Below are positions 53,594-62,198 of a DNA stretch of 64,000 bases, piece by piece; the first letter of the stretch is position 1; each line of letters opens with the position of its first letter. The notes beneath the pieces were generated by a model. It searched no databases, was not told the DNA's origin, and saw only the letters and a list, made by a program, of their open reading frames with translations. The position numbers were made by a program, and so were the translations under genes. The DNA lies in assembly GCF_014650455.1 (NCBI RefSeq), contig NZ_BMUZ01000005.1, positions 505,368 to 569,367 of the forward strand, in the 5' to 3' direction. This DNA is from Streptomyces xanthochromogenes. GTDB taxonomy: Bacteria; Actinomycetota; Actinomycetes; Streptomycetales; Streptomycetaceae.

Positions 53594-54823
53594 TCAGGTG
53601 TTCGCCGGGGCCGCCTTCGGCTCCGGGTCGGCACTGGGCTTGCGGGCCGCGGGCGGCCTGATCCGCAGCACGGAGAACGCGGCGATTCCGACGAGCGGGG
53701 CGATGAGCAGCGTCACGAAGACGGGCCGGTAGCCGTCGGCCGTCCACAGCACGCCCAGGCCGACCGGCACGACGAGCCGGGCGAGGCCGAGGACGAAACC
53801 GTTGAGCGCCATGAAGCGGCCGACGCGCCCCTCGTCGACGTGGTCGGCGACATAGGTGGGCACCACGACGGACACGATGATCTCGCCGAGCGTCCACACC
53901 ACGGTGGAGAGCAGCAGCGCCGGCAGCGAGAAGCCGAAGACGATCACGGCGAGACCGAGCGTCCACAGCAGCCCCGCCACCAGGAGCAGCGCCTTGGTGC
54001 CCCGGCCGCGGATGTGCTTCTCCATGAACAGACCCAGGCTCACCACCACGACACTGTTGATCGTGTAGACCGCGCCGACCAGCCCCGCCGAGTCGTGCAG
54101 GACCGTGGTGACCGCGAGCGGCAGCGCGTATTCGAGGCCGATCAGCGGCACGACGTAGAAGAAGGAGACGAGGACGATCAGCAGCACGTGCCGGTGCCCC
54201 AGCGGCCCCGAACGGCCTTTGCCCGCAGCCGATTCGGGTTCCCGCCTCCGGCGGTCGCGCGGCACCCACAGCGTGATCATCGCCGCGCACAGCAGGCCCG
54301 CGAAGATGTTCCCGGCGAACATGACGTGGTACGAGTACGCGGCGGCGACACCGCCGAGCAGCGGGCCCACGCCCATGCCCAGGTTGTTGCCGACGTAGCT
54401 GATCGTGTACGCGAACGGGCGCTGCTCGGGGGTGGTCAGATCGGCGACCAGGGTGTTGGAGGCCGGGCTGAACATCCCCATCCCGACCAGGGCGACGAAC
54501 AAAAGCGCCGCGTACGTCCAGGGCGCGCCGTCGAGCAGGGCGAGGCCGAGATAGCCGGCCGCGTTGAGGATCAGCGCGCTCAGGAGCGCGGTGCGCCGGC
54601 CCTTCAGATCGCACAGCGGGCCGCTCAACAGGCTGCCGACCAGCAGGCCGGTGCTGCCGATGGAGATGAGCAGGCCCGCCTCGCCGGGGCTGAGGTCCTT
54701 GCCGCGCACCAGATAGACGGCGAGCAGCGGGAAGACGAACATGCCGGCCCGGTTGACGAAGGAGGCGAGGAACAACACCCGCAGGGCGAGCGGGAGTTCC
54801 TTGAAGCGCGCGACCCACAGCAC
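53594..54823 (-). CDS. MFS transporter
   Basis: A 409-residue, 12-helix major facilitator. Motif A is SGPLCDLKGRRTALL (about 73), with typical GMGMFSPASNTLVAD (about 115) and YVGNNLGMGVGPLLGG (about 142) helices. The GTG at 54823, two bases after the stop of the ATP-grasp gene, gives a normal start; the longer frame upstream is a shadow of that gene. Likely exporter of the operon product. Confidence 0.9.
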   Translation of the reverse strand: MLWVARFKELPLALRVLFLASFVNRAGMFVFPLLAVYLVRGKDLSPGEAGLLISIGSTGLLVGSLLSGPLCDLKGRRTALLSALILNAAGYLGLALLDGAPWTYAALLFVALVGMGMFSPASNTLVADLTTPEQRPFAYTISYVGNNLGMGVGPLLGGVAAAYSYHVMFAGNIFAGLLCAAMITLWVPRDRRRREPESAAGKGRSGPLGHRHVLLIVLVSFFYVVPLIGLEYALPLAVTTVLHDSAGLVGAVYTINSVVVVSLGLFMEKHIRGRGTKALLLVAGLLWTLGLAVIVFGFSLPALLLSTVVWTLGEIIVSVVVPTYVADHVDEGRVGRFMALNGFVLGLARLVVPVGLGVLWTADGYRPVFVTLLIAPLVGIAAFSVLRIRPPAARKPSADPEPKAAPANT

Positions 54824-54825
54824 GG

Positions 54826-56040
54826 CTAGGCCCCGGTCTCTACGCGGAAGCTGTCGCGCACGGTCTTGAAGCGGGCCTTGACGTCCTCGAAGTCGGTGCC
54901 CTCGCACACGTACCAGCCGAGCACGTCGTTGGAGGCGGTCGGCGGGGCGAGCACATCGCCGACGCGCTTCCACACGTCCGCGTCCAACACGCCTTCCAGG
55001 GAGGTCAGTTCGGCGGCGGATGTGATGGCGGTGATGGTGCCGTATTCGCCGGACGACAGGTACTCGGTGCCGACCTCCGGGCCGAGCCGGACGGCCGGGC
55101 GGTGGTCGGGGTCCAGCTCAAGGCGGCACCACTCGCCCGCCAGGTTGATCCCGCGCCCCGCCTCGACGGCGGGCACGATGGAGCCGCCCCCGGCCCGGGC
55201 GCCCGCCTCGCCGAAGACGATCTCGCCGTCGTCCAGGAGGAAGAACTCGGCGTGCACCACCCCGGTGCTCAGGCCGAAGCCGCGAAGGACCACCGCGTTC
55301 AGCTCCAGGATGCGCTGCTCCCTCGGCGTGAGGTCGTGCTTGCGGGAGATGGTGCCGCCGGGTTCGTCGCGGTACTCCAGGACGGAGTACGTGTACTGGG
55401 ACAACTGCTCGAAGACGACCTCGCCGCCCTGGAACAGGGAGTCGACGTGGAACTCGGCGCCGCGGATGAACTCCTCCACCCGGTACTCGTGCCGGTCGTC
55501 ACCCATCTCGCCCCAGACCCGGTCGAGTTCGGCCCGGTCGTCCACCCGGTAGGTGTTGCCGCAGGCCCAGCCCGCGTACGGCTTGACGACGACGGGGTAG
55601 CCGACCTGCCCGGCGAACTCGGCGACGGCGGTGACGGTGTCGGGGCGGCAGGAGCGCGCGACCCGCACCCCGAGCTCCTCGGCCCTGCGGTGCATGACGT
55701 TCTTGTCGCGGAAGTTGAGGGCCTGGTCGGGGGTGAGGCCGGGGATGCCGTGGTCACGGCGGGCCCGGCTCGCGGGCAGCACATCGCCCTCGAACAGCGG
55801 GAAGATCCGCTCGATGCGGTGCTCGGCGACGATGGAGTCGACGGCGGCCCGCACGGCCGCGGTGTCGTCCAGGTCGGCCCGGTACTGCGGGAGGCCTTCG
55901 GCCTCGGGGGCCTCCCAGCCGGTGGGCAGCAGCACCACACTGGCCACGCCGAGTTCGGCGGCGGCCGCGACCACCGCGCGGAACTGGGCGGTGTAGCGCC
56001 CTGCCGCGGGCCGGTAGACCACCAGGATCGAGGGGTTCAT
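54826..56040 (-). CDS. ATP-grasp ligase
   Basis: A 404-residue ATP-grasp enzyme of the carboxylate-amine ligase type (as in carnosine synthase, BtrJ or bacilysin BacD). ATP-binding parts are YPVVVKPYAGWACGNTYRV (core VVVKPYAGW, about 143) and GEIVFGEAGARAGGGSIVP (core FGEAGARAGGG, about 283; Mg-binding Glu/Asn position). The product would be an amide or dipeptide from an acyl phosphate. Together with the TrpB2-like enzyme and chorismate genes it suggests that an unusual amino acid is made and coupled. ATG 56040 follows GGAG. Confidence 0.9.
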   Translation of the reverse strand: MNPSILVVYRPAAGRYTAQFRAVVAAAAELGVASVVLLPTGWEAPEAEGLPQYRADLDDTAAVRAAVDSIVAEHRIERIFPLFEGDVLPASRARRDHGIPGLTPDQALNFRDKNVMHRRAEELGVRVARSCRPDTVTAVAEFAGQVGYPVVVKPYAGWACGNTYRVDDRAELDRVWGEMGDDRHEYRVEEFIRGAEFHVDSLFQGGEVVFEQLSQYTYSVLEYRDEPGGTISRKHDLTPREQRILELNAVVLRGFGLSTGVVHAEFFLLDDGEIVFGEAGARAGGGSIVPAVEAGRGINLAGEWCRLELDPDHRPAVRLGPEVGTEYLSSGEYGTITAITSAAELTSLEGVLDADVWKRVGDVLAPPTASNDVLGWYVCEGTDFEDVKARFKTVRDSFRVETGA

Positions 56041-56111
56041 GGGGTGCTCCTCAGACGAGTCCGGGATACGAACCCGGGGCGGGCGGGACGGGAAGGCGGC
56101 ATCGGCGGACG

Positions 56112-56891
56112 TCATCGGCGGACGGACGCGGCCGAGGGGGCGAACGGCTGCCCGCTCACGGTGGCCGCGTCGAGCACCAGGGCCGGTCCCGGCTCGGCGC
56201 CGAGCCCGGTGAGCGCACCGGCCAGCCGGTCGAGCGCCTCCTCGACGACGGCCCGGCCGCCGTCGTGGGCGGACTCCACGGTGAGCAGCAGCCTGCGACG
56301 GCCGACGTCGGTCTTGACCACGTCGCCCTGGCGCCAGTTCCAGCGCCGCGAGTGGGCCCGGCCCTGTCCGTCGGCGTAGACGACCTCGCCCGGGTCGGGA
56401 TGCTCGGTCGCGCCGGGTGCGCCCAGCGGGGCGAAGACCTCGTCCCCGTGGGCGAGCCGTACCTCCAACTCGCCCTGGATGTCGCCCACGTCGCAGGAGG
56501 CGACGGGGAGGCGGGTGTCCAGGGAGACGGCGTTGCAGAGGTCGACGAGCGCGTTGATCCGGGGCAGCCGGTCCCCCTTGGCCACCCGGCGCAGGACCGA
56601 CTCGGCGGCGCACGGGAAGCGGTTCGGGTTGACGTCGACCGCGCGGTAGGCGTCCCGCCAGGCGGCGATCGGGGGCAGCGCGGACACGTCCGCCTTGCCG
56701 AGGCGGGCCGCGTGCAGCGCGTCCTCGGCCGCGGTGAGCCATCCGTCGACCTCCCCGGACTCCCTGACGACGTCGACGTCCGGTACCGCTATCAGGCCGA
56801 GCACATAGCCGGGCACCCGCTCGGACAGGCGCCCGTCGATCGTGACGGTGAAGGGGCGAACGCCGCCGCGGACGTGGGTGGAGCTCTCCAT
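56112..56891 (-). CDS. B3/B4 tRNA-editing-domain protein
   Basis: A 259-residue protein with the B3/B4 domain of phenylalanyl-tRNA synthetase beta subunits (about 60-240). Typical blocks are WRDAYRAVDVNPNRFPCA (core RAVDVNPNRFP, about 96), LPRINALVDLCNAVSL and PVASCDVGDI. In PheRS the domain hydrolyses wrongly charged Tyr-tRNA. Stand-alone copies may edit aminoacyl-tRNA loaded with a non-standard amino acid, which would fit self-protection in a pathway making a Phe/Tyr/Trp analogue; this is inference. It starts at ATG 56891; 157 bp separate it from the anthranilate synthase genes. Confidence 0.85.
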   Translation of the reverse strand: MESSTHVRGGVRPFTVTIDGRLSERVPGYVLGLIAVPDVDVVRESGEVDGWLTAAEDALHAARLGKADVSALPPIAAWRDAYRAVDVNPNRFPCAAESVLRRVAKGDRLPRINALVDLCNAVSLDTRLPVASCDVGDIQGELEVRLAHGDEVFAPLGAPGATEHPDPGEVVYADGQGRAHSRRWNWRQGDVVKTDVGRRRLLLTVESAHDGGRAVVEEALDRLAGALTGLGAEPGPALVLDAATVSGQPFAPSAASVRR

Positions 56892-57048
56892 GGACGTGGA
56901 TTCCTTCGGCTGTGGGATTCCGTCGCTGTTACCAGGCGGACCGCTGATGCGGTTCCGACAGTAGGGAGCGGGCAGGGGCCCGGCTGTGGCCAATTTCCGG
57001 CAATTCCAGAAGTCCACTTGCGCCCCCGCGGGCGCCCCGGACGCCCCG

Positions 57049-57639
57049 TCAGGCGGGGGCCGAGGACGGTGAAACGGCCCTGTGGCCCAGGAAGTTGGCG
57101 AACAGCCTCATGCCGTCCTCGGTCATCACGCTCTCGGGATGGAACTGCACGCCCTCCACCGCGAGGCTCCCGTGGCGGACGCCCATGACGTAGCCGTCGT
57201 CCTGCGAGGTCGCCGTGACCGTCAGCTCCGGCGGCGGGTCGGTGACGATCAGGGAGTGGTAGCGGGTGACGGTCAGCGGTTGCGCGGCGCCCGCGAAGAC
57301 ACCGAGGCCGTCGTGGCGCACGGGGCTGGTCTTGCCGTGCATCAGGCGCTGGGCGACGGCGATCTTCGCGCCGTACGCGAGGCCGATGGCCTGGTGGCCG
57401 AGGCAGACCCCGAGCAGCGGGACCCGCCCGGCGAAGGCGTGCACGAGCTCGACGTGGCCGGAGTCCGCCGGGTGGCCGGGGCCGGGGCCCAGGACCACCG
57501 CGTCGGGGGCGGAGGCGATCAGCTCGGCCACCGTGCGGGTGCGCGAGCGCACCACGTCCGTCTCGGCACCGAGGCTGAGCAGGTACTGGTCGATGATGTG
57601 GCTGAAGCTGTCGTACGCGTCGACGAGGAGGACCTTCAC
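57049..57639 (-). CDS. Anthranilate synthase component II (glutamine amidotransferase, TrpG/PabA-like)
   Basis: A 196-residue class I glutamine amidotransferase. Triad: Cys in LLGVCLGHQAIG (about 80), His and Glu in QFHPESVMTEDG (about 173-175). It supplies ammonia to the component I partner. GTG 57639 overlaps the component I stop (GTGA), so the two subunits are made together. Distinct from primary-metabolism trp operons in that trpC, trpD and trpA are absent. Confidence 0.92.
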   Translation of the reverse strand: MKVLLVDAYDSFSHIIDQYLLSLGAETDVVRSRTRTVAELIASAPDAVVLGPGPGHPADSGHVELVHAFAGRVPLLGVCLGHQAIGLAYGAKIAVAQRLMHGKTSPVRHDGLGVFAGAAQPLTVTRYHSLIVTDPPPELTVTATSQDDGYVMGVRHGSLAVEGVQFHPESVMTEDGMRLFANFLGHRAVSPSSAPA

Positions 57640-59225
57640 TTCAGCAGCTCCTCGCCCGTCAGCGCCCAGTACGTGGCGCTCATCTTGGCCAGCGTCTCGC
57701 GCCATTCGGCGGCGGGCTCGGAGTCGGCGACCAGCCCGGCCGAGGCCTGGGTGCTGTAGCGGACCCCGTCGTGGACGGCGGTGCGGATGCACAGGGCGAG
57801 CACCGCGAAGCCGCGGACGTCGACGAGCCCGAGAGCGCCCGCGTAGATGCCGCGCGGGTGCTCCTCCAGGTCGTCGATGATCTCCATGGCGCGCAGCTTG
57901 GGCGCACCGGTCATCGTGCCGGCCGGGAAGGTCGCGCAGATCGCCGCCCACACGTCCGTGCCGCGCCTGACGCGGCCCGAGACGGTGGACACCAAGTGGT
58001 GGACGTACGCGAAGGGTTCGACCTCCATCATCGTGTCGACGGACAGCGTGCCGGGCTCGCAGACCCGGCCGATGTCGTTGCGGCACAGGTCGACCAGCAT
58101 GACGTGCTCGGCCCGCTCCTTGGCGCTGTCCCGCAGTTCGGCCACCCGGCGGGCGTCCTCGTCGGGGTCGGCGGCGCGGCGCGCGGTGCCGGCGATGGGC
58201 CGCATCGAGATGGCGTCGTCCTCGACCCGGATGAACAGTTCGGGGCTCGCGCCGATCACGGTCCGCCCGGCCCAGGGCACGAGGTACATGTAGGGCGAGG
58301 GGTTGCGGTGGCGCAGCCGCCGGTAGACCTGGAGCGGGGTCAACTCCGTTTCCACGTCGATGCGGTGGCCTATCTGTATCTGGTAGCTGTCGCCGATGCC
58401 TATGTGGTGCAGGCAGCGCTCGGCCCGCTCGACGAAGGTGGCCTCGTCCACGGTGTCCCGTACGGACGCTGCCGTCGGCGCCTGCGGGACGCTCTCCGCG
58501 CCCCCGGCCGCCCGCACGGCCTCGACGACCGTGCGCAGCGGCGGCTGGTCGGCGTCGGTGGTCAACTGGGGCCCGGAGGCGCTGAGATGACGGACGCCGC
58601 CGCGCTTCAGGTCGTACCAGACCGTGTCCTTGAAGAGCGTGAGCGTGCAGCGCGGCAGGCCGGTGTCGGCCTGGCTCGTGGGGAGTTCCTCCATCGCCCA
58701 CGCCGCCTCGTAGGCGAGGGTGGTGAGGAAGCCGAAGGCGAAGGTGCCGGTGGGTACGTCCGTGTCGAGGTCGAAGAGGGCCTGGACGGCGCGCAGTATC
58801 CGCCAGACGGTGCCGGAGTCGCGCACCGGCCACTGCCGGGCGCCGGCCGTCGCACCCGCGACCGTCCTGCCGCTCTCTCCCACGGTGGCCGTGAGCGCGG
58901 CGGCGAGCCGGTCGCCGAGCGGCCCGGGAGCGACGAGTTCCAGCCGGTCGGCGTGAATGCGCAGTTCCGCGAGGCGGCCGTACCCCACGGCGGCGTAGTG
59001 GCGGTCCTGGTCGGGACCGTCGAGACTTTCGAAGAGGTAGACGTCGCCCTCCTCCCGGGTGCGGGAGAGCGCCTCGTAGAGTCCCAGCGCTTCGACCTGG
59101 GGGAGTTCCTCGGAAACCAGCCGGACCGGAATGTTCGCAACCGTTTCGTCCGGAGCCAATTCCCCGTCGTACGCTGGCACTTCTGACAGTTCTGGGAGAT
59201 CTGACAACTCTGACAACAAGGACAC
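57636..59225 (-). CDS. Anthranilate synthase component I-like, chorismate-utilising enzyme
   Basis: A 529-residue chorismate-binding enzyme. The N-terminal domain has YLFESLDG (about 64), in the place of the tryptophan-sensing LLES motif. The catalytic domain (about 260-525) contains MRPIAGTARRA (about 350), HVMLVDLCRNDIGRV (about 383) and PAGTMTGAPKLRAME (about 432). PIAGT rather than PIKGT argues for an anthranilate or ADIC synthase and against aminodeoxychorismate synthase (PabB), where that Lys is catalytic. GTG 59225 follows AGGAAGG. The first 20 residues are a repetitive LSEL/SDLPELSE run. First gene of the second biosynthetic operon. Confidence 0.9.
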   Translation of the reverse strand: MSLLSELSDLPELSEVPAYDGELAPDETVANIPVRLVSEELPQVEALGLYEALSRTREEGDVYLFESLDGPDQDRHYAAVGYGRLAELRIHADRLELVAPGPLGDRLAAALTATVGESGRTVAGATAGARQWPVRDSGTVWRILRAVQALFDLDTDVPTGTFAFGFLTTLAYEAAWAMEELPTSQADTGLPRCTLTLFKDTVWYDLKRGGVRHLSASGPQLTTDADQPPLRTVVEAVRAAGGAESVPQAPTAASVRDTVDEATFVERAERCLHHIGIGDSYQIQIGHRIDVETELTPLQVYRRLRHRNPSPYMYLVPWAGRTVIGASPELFIRVEDDAISMRPIAGTARRAADPDEDARRVAELRDSAKERAEHVMLVDLCRNDIGRVCEPGTLSVDTMMEVEPFAYVHHLVSTVSGRVRRGTDVWAAICATFPAGTMTGAPKLRAMEIIDDLEEHPRGIYAGALGLVDVRGFAVLALCIRTAVHDGVRYSTQASAGLVADSEPAAEWRETLAKMSATYWALTGEELLK

Positions 59226-59463
59226 GTCGAAAGCCTTCCTGATCCGAGTGGACCGTAGGGGCTTCGAGGAATGAGCATGCCCGTCGACGGGGCGCCGTCG
59301 GCCCGGATTCGCACGTCACGCATGTCCGGGCCGTTCACGCCGGACTCCCCGCCCCACCCTCATTCGCCGTTTTCCACCGGCGGCGCATCTGTGTGCTCGA
59401 CGACTCCATCAAATGTGGGACCGGCCCAGCCATACCACTTCGGCCTCCGGAGAGGAGACCACT

Positions 59464-60864
59464 TTGTCGCTGCAGCTAGCCCTCACCCTGGACCGTGAAT
59501 CGCGCCTCCCGCTCGCCGTTCAAATACGCAATTCGCTGCGCAAACTGATTGAGGACGGAACTTTATGGCCGGGGACGCGGATTCCGTCCAGCCGCCAACT
59601 GGCCCTGGATATGGGGGTGTCCCGCAGCGTCGTGGTGGAGGCCTATGAGCAGCTGTCGGCCGAGGGCTATTTGCAGACCAGACACGGCTCGGGGACGACG
59701 GTCTCGGAGCGGGCCGGTGCGCCCGACACGACGTCCCGCCTGGTGCCGCCCGATCCGGAGACCGCGCCCGAGGCGATGTGGGACCTGCGCACCGGAACGT
59801 CCAACGTCATGGACTTCCCCCGCCAGGAGTGGATCCGCTCCATGGCGGCCGTGGTCGCCGACGCCGGCCACCTGGAACTCGGCTACTCCCCGCCGGCCGG
59901 GGTCCCGCTCACCCGGCGGGTCCTGACCGGCTACCTCGGCCGGGTGCGCGGGGTGCGCAGCCGGCCCGAGGACCTCATGGTCACCGCGGGCTTCGCCCAG
60001 GGCCTCGCCCTGATCTGCCGGGTGCTCCTGGACCGGGGCCACACCACGCTCGCGGTGGAGGACCCGGGGCATCCGGGCGAGCGCGAGTTCGTCACCAGCT
60101 CGGGGCTGCGGGTGGTCGGCATCCCGGTGGACGAGGACGGGCTGCGGGTCGACCTGCTGGAGCGGAGCGGCGTACGGGCGGTGCTGCTGACCCCGGGCAA
60201 CCAGTTCCCCACCGGGGTCCGGCTCTGCGTGCCCCGGCGGGAGCGGCTGATCGCCTGGGCCCGCGAGGTCGGCGGCTACATCATCGAGGACGACTTCGAC
60301 AGCGCCTTCCTGCACCGCTCCGACCGGCTCCCGGCGCTGCAGAGCCTCGCGCCGGACCGGGTGGTGTACGCGGGCAGCGCCAGCAAGACCCTGGCCCCGG
60401 CGCTGCGGCTCGGCTGGCTCGCCGCGCCCTCGGAGCTGATGGCGTCGGTGGAGTACGTACGGGCCGGCTGGGACATCGGCTGCTCGGGTCTCGAACAGCT
60501 CACCTTCGCCCGCTTCATCGACACCGGCGCGCTCGACCGCTACCAGCGCCAGCTGCGTACGGAACTGCACCGGCGCCGCCAGACCGTCCGCCGCCAGGTG
60601 GAGGCCTGCCTGCCCGGAGCCCGCCTCACCGGGGGCGAGAGCGGGCTCCAGGCCTATGTCCAGCTCCCGCCGCACATGGCGGAGTCGGCCCTCCTGCGCG
60701 CGGCCCGCCGCCGCTCGGTCCTGACCCGCGGCGGCGCCTTCTACACCCTGTCGGACACCAGCCGGCCGCCCGCCCTGGTCCTCAGCTACGCCACGGTGGC
60801 GTGCTCGGGCCTGGGCCGGAGCATGGCGGCGCTGGGGGCGGCGTACCGGGAGGTGGGGGGCTGA
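59464..60864 (+). CDS. MocR-type regulator, copy 2, with TTA codon
   Basis: A 466-residue MocR protein. GntR HTH about residues 8-75 (LPLAVQIRNSLRKLI; SSRQLALDMGVSRSVV), aminotransferase domain from about 110, PLP Lys in SASKTLAPALRLGW (about 308). TTG 59464 is chosen because GAGAGGAG lies just upstream. Leu34 is TTA (59563-59565), a likely bldA control point. It is divergent from the anthranilate synthase gene across 238 bp and is the obvious candidate regulator of that operon, sensing an amino-acid-like metabolite with PLP. Confidence 0.92.
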   Translation: MSLQLALTLDRESRLPLAVQIRNSLRKLIEDGTLWPGTRIPSSRQLALDMGVSRSVVVEAYEQLSAEGYLQTRHGSGTTVSERAGAPDTTSRLVPPDPETAPEAMWDLRTGTSNVMDFPRQEWIRSMAAVVADAGHLELGYSPPAGVPLTRRVLTGYLGRVRGVRSRPEDLMVTAGFAQGLALICRVLLDRGHTTLAVEDPGHPGEREFVTSSGLRVVGIPVDEDGLRVDLLERSGVRAVLLTPGNQFPTGVRLCVPRRERLIAWAREVGGYIIEDDFDSAFLHRSDRLPALQSLAPDRVVYAGSASKTLAPALRLGWLAAPSELMASVEYVRAGWDIGCSGLEQLTFARFIDTGALDRYQRQLRTELHRRRQTVRRQVEACLPGARLTGGESGLQAYVQLPPHMAESALLRAARRRSVLTRGGAFYTLSDTSRPPALVLSYATVACSGLGRSMAALGAAYREVGG

Positions 60865-60868
60865 TCGT

Positions 60869-60886
60869 CGGCGGCCGGGGCCGCCG
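60869..60886. terminator. Hairpin between convergent mocR and GNAT genes
   Basis: CGGCGGCC-GG-GGCCGCCG, an 8-bp stem with a 2-nt loop, directly after the mocR stop and before the convergent acetyltransferase stop. Short, so moderate confidence. Confidence 0.45.
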
Positions 60887-60921
60887 GGCGGGCTCTGCCC
60901 TCGCCGGGACGTTGCGCGCCC

Positions 60922-61464
60922 TCACCCCGACGGGCGGCGTATCCAGGCGTCCAGGGCGGGGCCCTGTGGGGGCGGGGTGGTGAGGGGCGACCGGGTCCAG
61001 CCCCAGGCGGCGCAGGCCGCCGCCGCCGCGGTGTTCGTGGTGGCGACCAGGGCGGTGAGCAGGTCGGCCTCCTGGCGCTCCAGGAGGCGTTCCTGGAGGC
61101 GGGTCGCGATGCCGGTGCGACGGCGGTTCGGCAGCACCATGAGTTCGGCGAGCGCGAACACCCGGTCGGCGGTGGCCAGTTCCTCGATGCCGTCGGTCGA
61201 GGCACCGCGGAAGCCGTGCCACCACTCGCCCTCGCGCCCGGGCGGGTAGCCGTAGGCGCAGCCCACCAGGAACGGATCGCCCGCGATGATCATGTCGAAG
61301 CCGGGGCGCTGCACGTCCTCGGCGAAGCGGCGCAGGAACCCGCTCCGCCCCAGGGGCTCGACGCCCGGCACATCGTCGTACGCCGCCGTGTACAAGTCCG
61401 CGACGGATTCCCTCTGCTGCTCGGCCTGCCATCGGGACAGCCGCCGCAAGAACACCTCTGTCAT
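60922..61464 (-). CDS. GNAT-family N-acetyltransferase
   Basis: A 180-residue GNAT protein. The acetyl-CoA pyrophosphate loop is LPNRRRTGIATRLQ (about 115-128), preceded by a strand with ALAELMV; the N-terminal part has YTAAYDDVPG. The substrate is unknown. ATG 61464 is the first good start. It has no clear tie to the neighbouring clusters. Confidence 0.88.
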   Translation of the reverse strand: MTEVFLRRLSRWQAEQQRESVADLYTAAYDDVPGVEPLGRSGFLRRFAEDVQRPGFDMIIAGDPFLVGCAYGYPPGREGEWWHGFRGASTDGIEELATADRVFALAELMVLPNRRRTGIATRLQERLLERQEADLLTALVATTNTAAAAACAAWGWTRSPLTTPPPQGPALDAWIRRPSG

Positions 61465-61614
61465 CGCAACAGCGTGGCAGGTCACGGCGGTTGGAGGAAG
61501 GTGCACGGAGAGTGCGGGCCCCTCGGTGACGAGCCGGACGCGCTGGGTACCGAAGTCCGCCGCCCCGGCCGCACGGGCGTACCCTCCCCGACGCCCGGGC
61601 CGGACGCCGCCCGG

Positions 61615-61653
61615 CAGGGTGCAGGCCCCGGGAACAGGGGCCTGCGCACCCTG
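61615..61653. repeat. Long imperfect hairpin in a divergent promoter region
   Basis: GCAGGCCCC (61621-61629) pairs with GGGGCCTGC (61637-61645), extended by CAGGGT/ACCCTG after a 2-nt bulge, giving a 15-bp stem. It lies between the divergent GNAT and molybdopterin-domain genes, 23 bp upstream of a likely -10 box. Confidence 0.5.
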
Positions 61654-61675
61654 ATGCAAAACGGCAGATGCGAGC

Positions 61676-61681
61676 CATAAT
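61676..61681 (+). promoter_or_regulatory. -10 box of a probable leaderless transcript
   Basis: CATAAT, a close match to TATAAT, ends seven bases before ATG 61689, and no ribosome-binding site is visible. That spacing is typical of leaderless actinobacterial mRNAs. The -35 match is weak. Confidence 0.45.
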
Positions 61682-61688
61682 CTCGTAC

Positions 61689-62198
61689 ATGACTCATAAA
61701 CGCGTGGCCGAGCGGCACATTGCGGTAGTGGGTGCGGTGGACCGGCCCGTCGAGCTGAGCGTGGCCGAACTGCGGGAGCGGTGGCCGCAGCGGACCGCGG
61801 CCGTCACCTTCGACTGCGCGACCAGCGGGCCACGTGCCCACACCTTCACGGGCCCCCTGCTGCGCGAGGTGATCACCGAGGCGGGCCCCGGCTTCGACCC
61901 GGCCCGCCGCAAGGACCGCTCCCGCTTCCTCCTGGAGATCACCGGCGAGGACGGCCACGCGACGGTGCTGTCCTGGGCCGAGATCGACCCGGACTTCGGC
62001 GACTCGCCGGTGCTGCTCGCCACGACCCTGGACGGCAACCGACTGGACGGCGTGGGCGCCCAGTTGGTGGTGCCGTCCGACCGTTGCGGGGCGCGGTACA
62101 TCAGCGGGATCACCCAGGTGCGGCTGCGCGCCTGCGGCGGGGTCGCGGGGGATCAGCTCGCGTACGGGGACGGCGGGGCGATCGGCAGACCCGTGTAG
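61689..62198 (+). CDS. Small molybdopterin-dependent oxidoreductase-domain protein
   Basis: A 169-residue protein covering only the sulfite-oxidase-type molybdopterin-binding fold. It has VVGAVDRPVELSVAELRE (core), VTFDCATSG with a Cys at about residue 44 in the position that ligates Mo, and LVVPSDRCGARYISG (about 137). It is shorter than enzymes such as YedY; no signal peptide is seen. It may be a degenerate or stand-alone domain. The 3' end overlaps pobA by 46 bp in convergent orientation. Confidence 0.8.
   Translation: MTHKRVAERHIAVVGAVDRPVELSVAELRERWPQRTAAVTFDCATSGPRAHTFTGPLLREVITEAGPGFDPARRKDRSRFLLEITGEDGHATVLSWAEIDPDFGDSPVLLATTLDGNRLDGVGAQLVVPSDRCGARYISGITQVRLRACGGVAGDQLAYGDGGAIGRPV

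Noticed and set aside
51849..54818. 989-residue minus-strand open frame in another phase
   Set aside because: Overlaps the TrpB2-like and MFS genes on the same strand in a different frame and has Arg/Pro-rich composition.
57636..59225. Aminodeoxychorismate synthase (PabB) for folate
   Set aside because: The catalytic Lys of PabB (PIKGT) is Ala here (PIAGT), and the N-terminal domain resembles TrpE.
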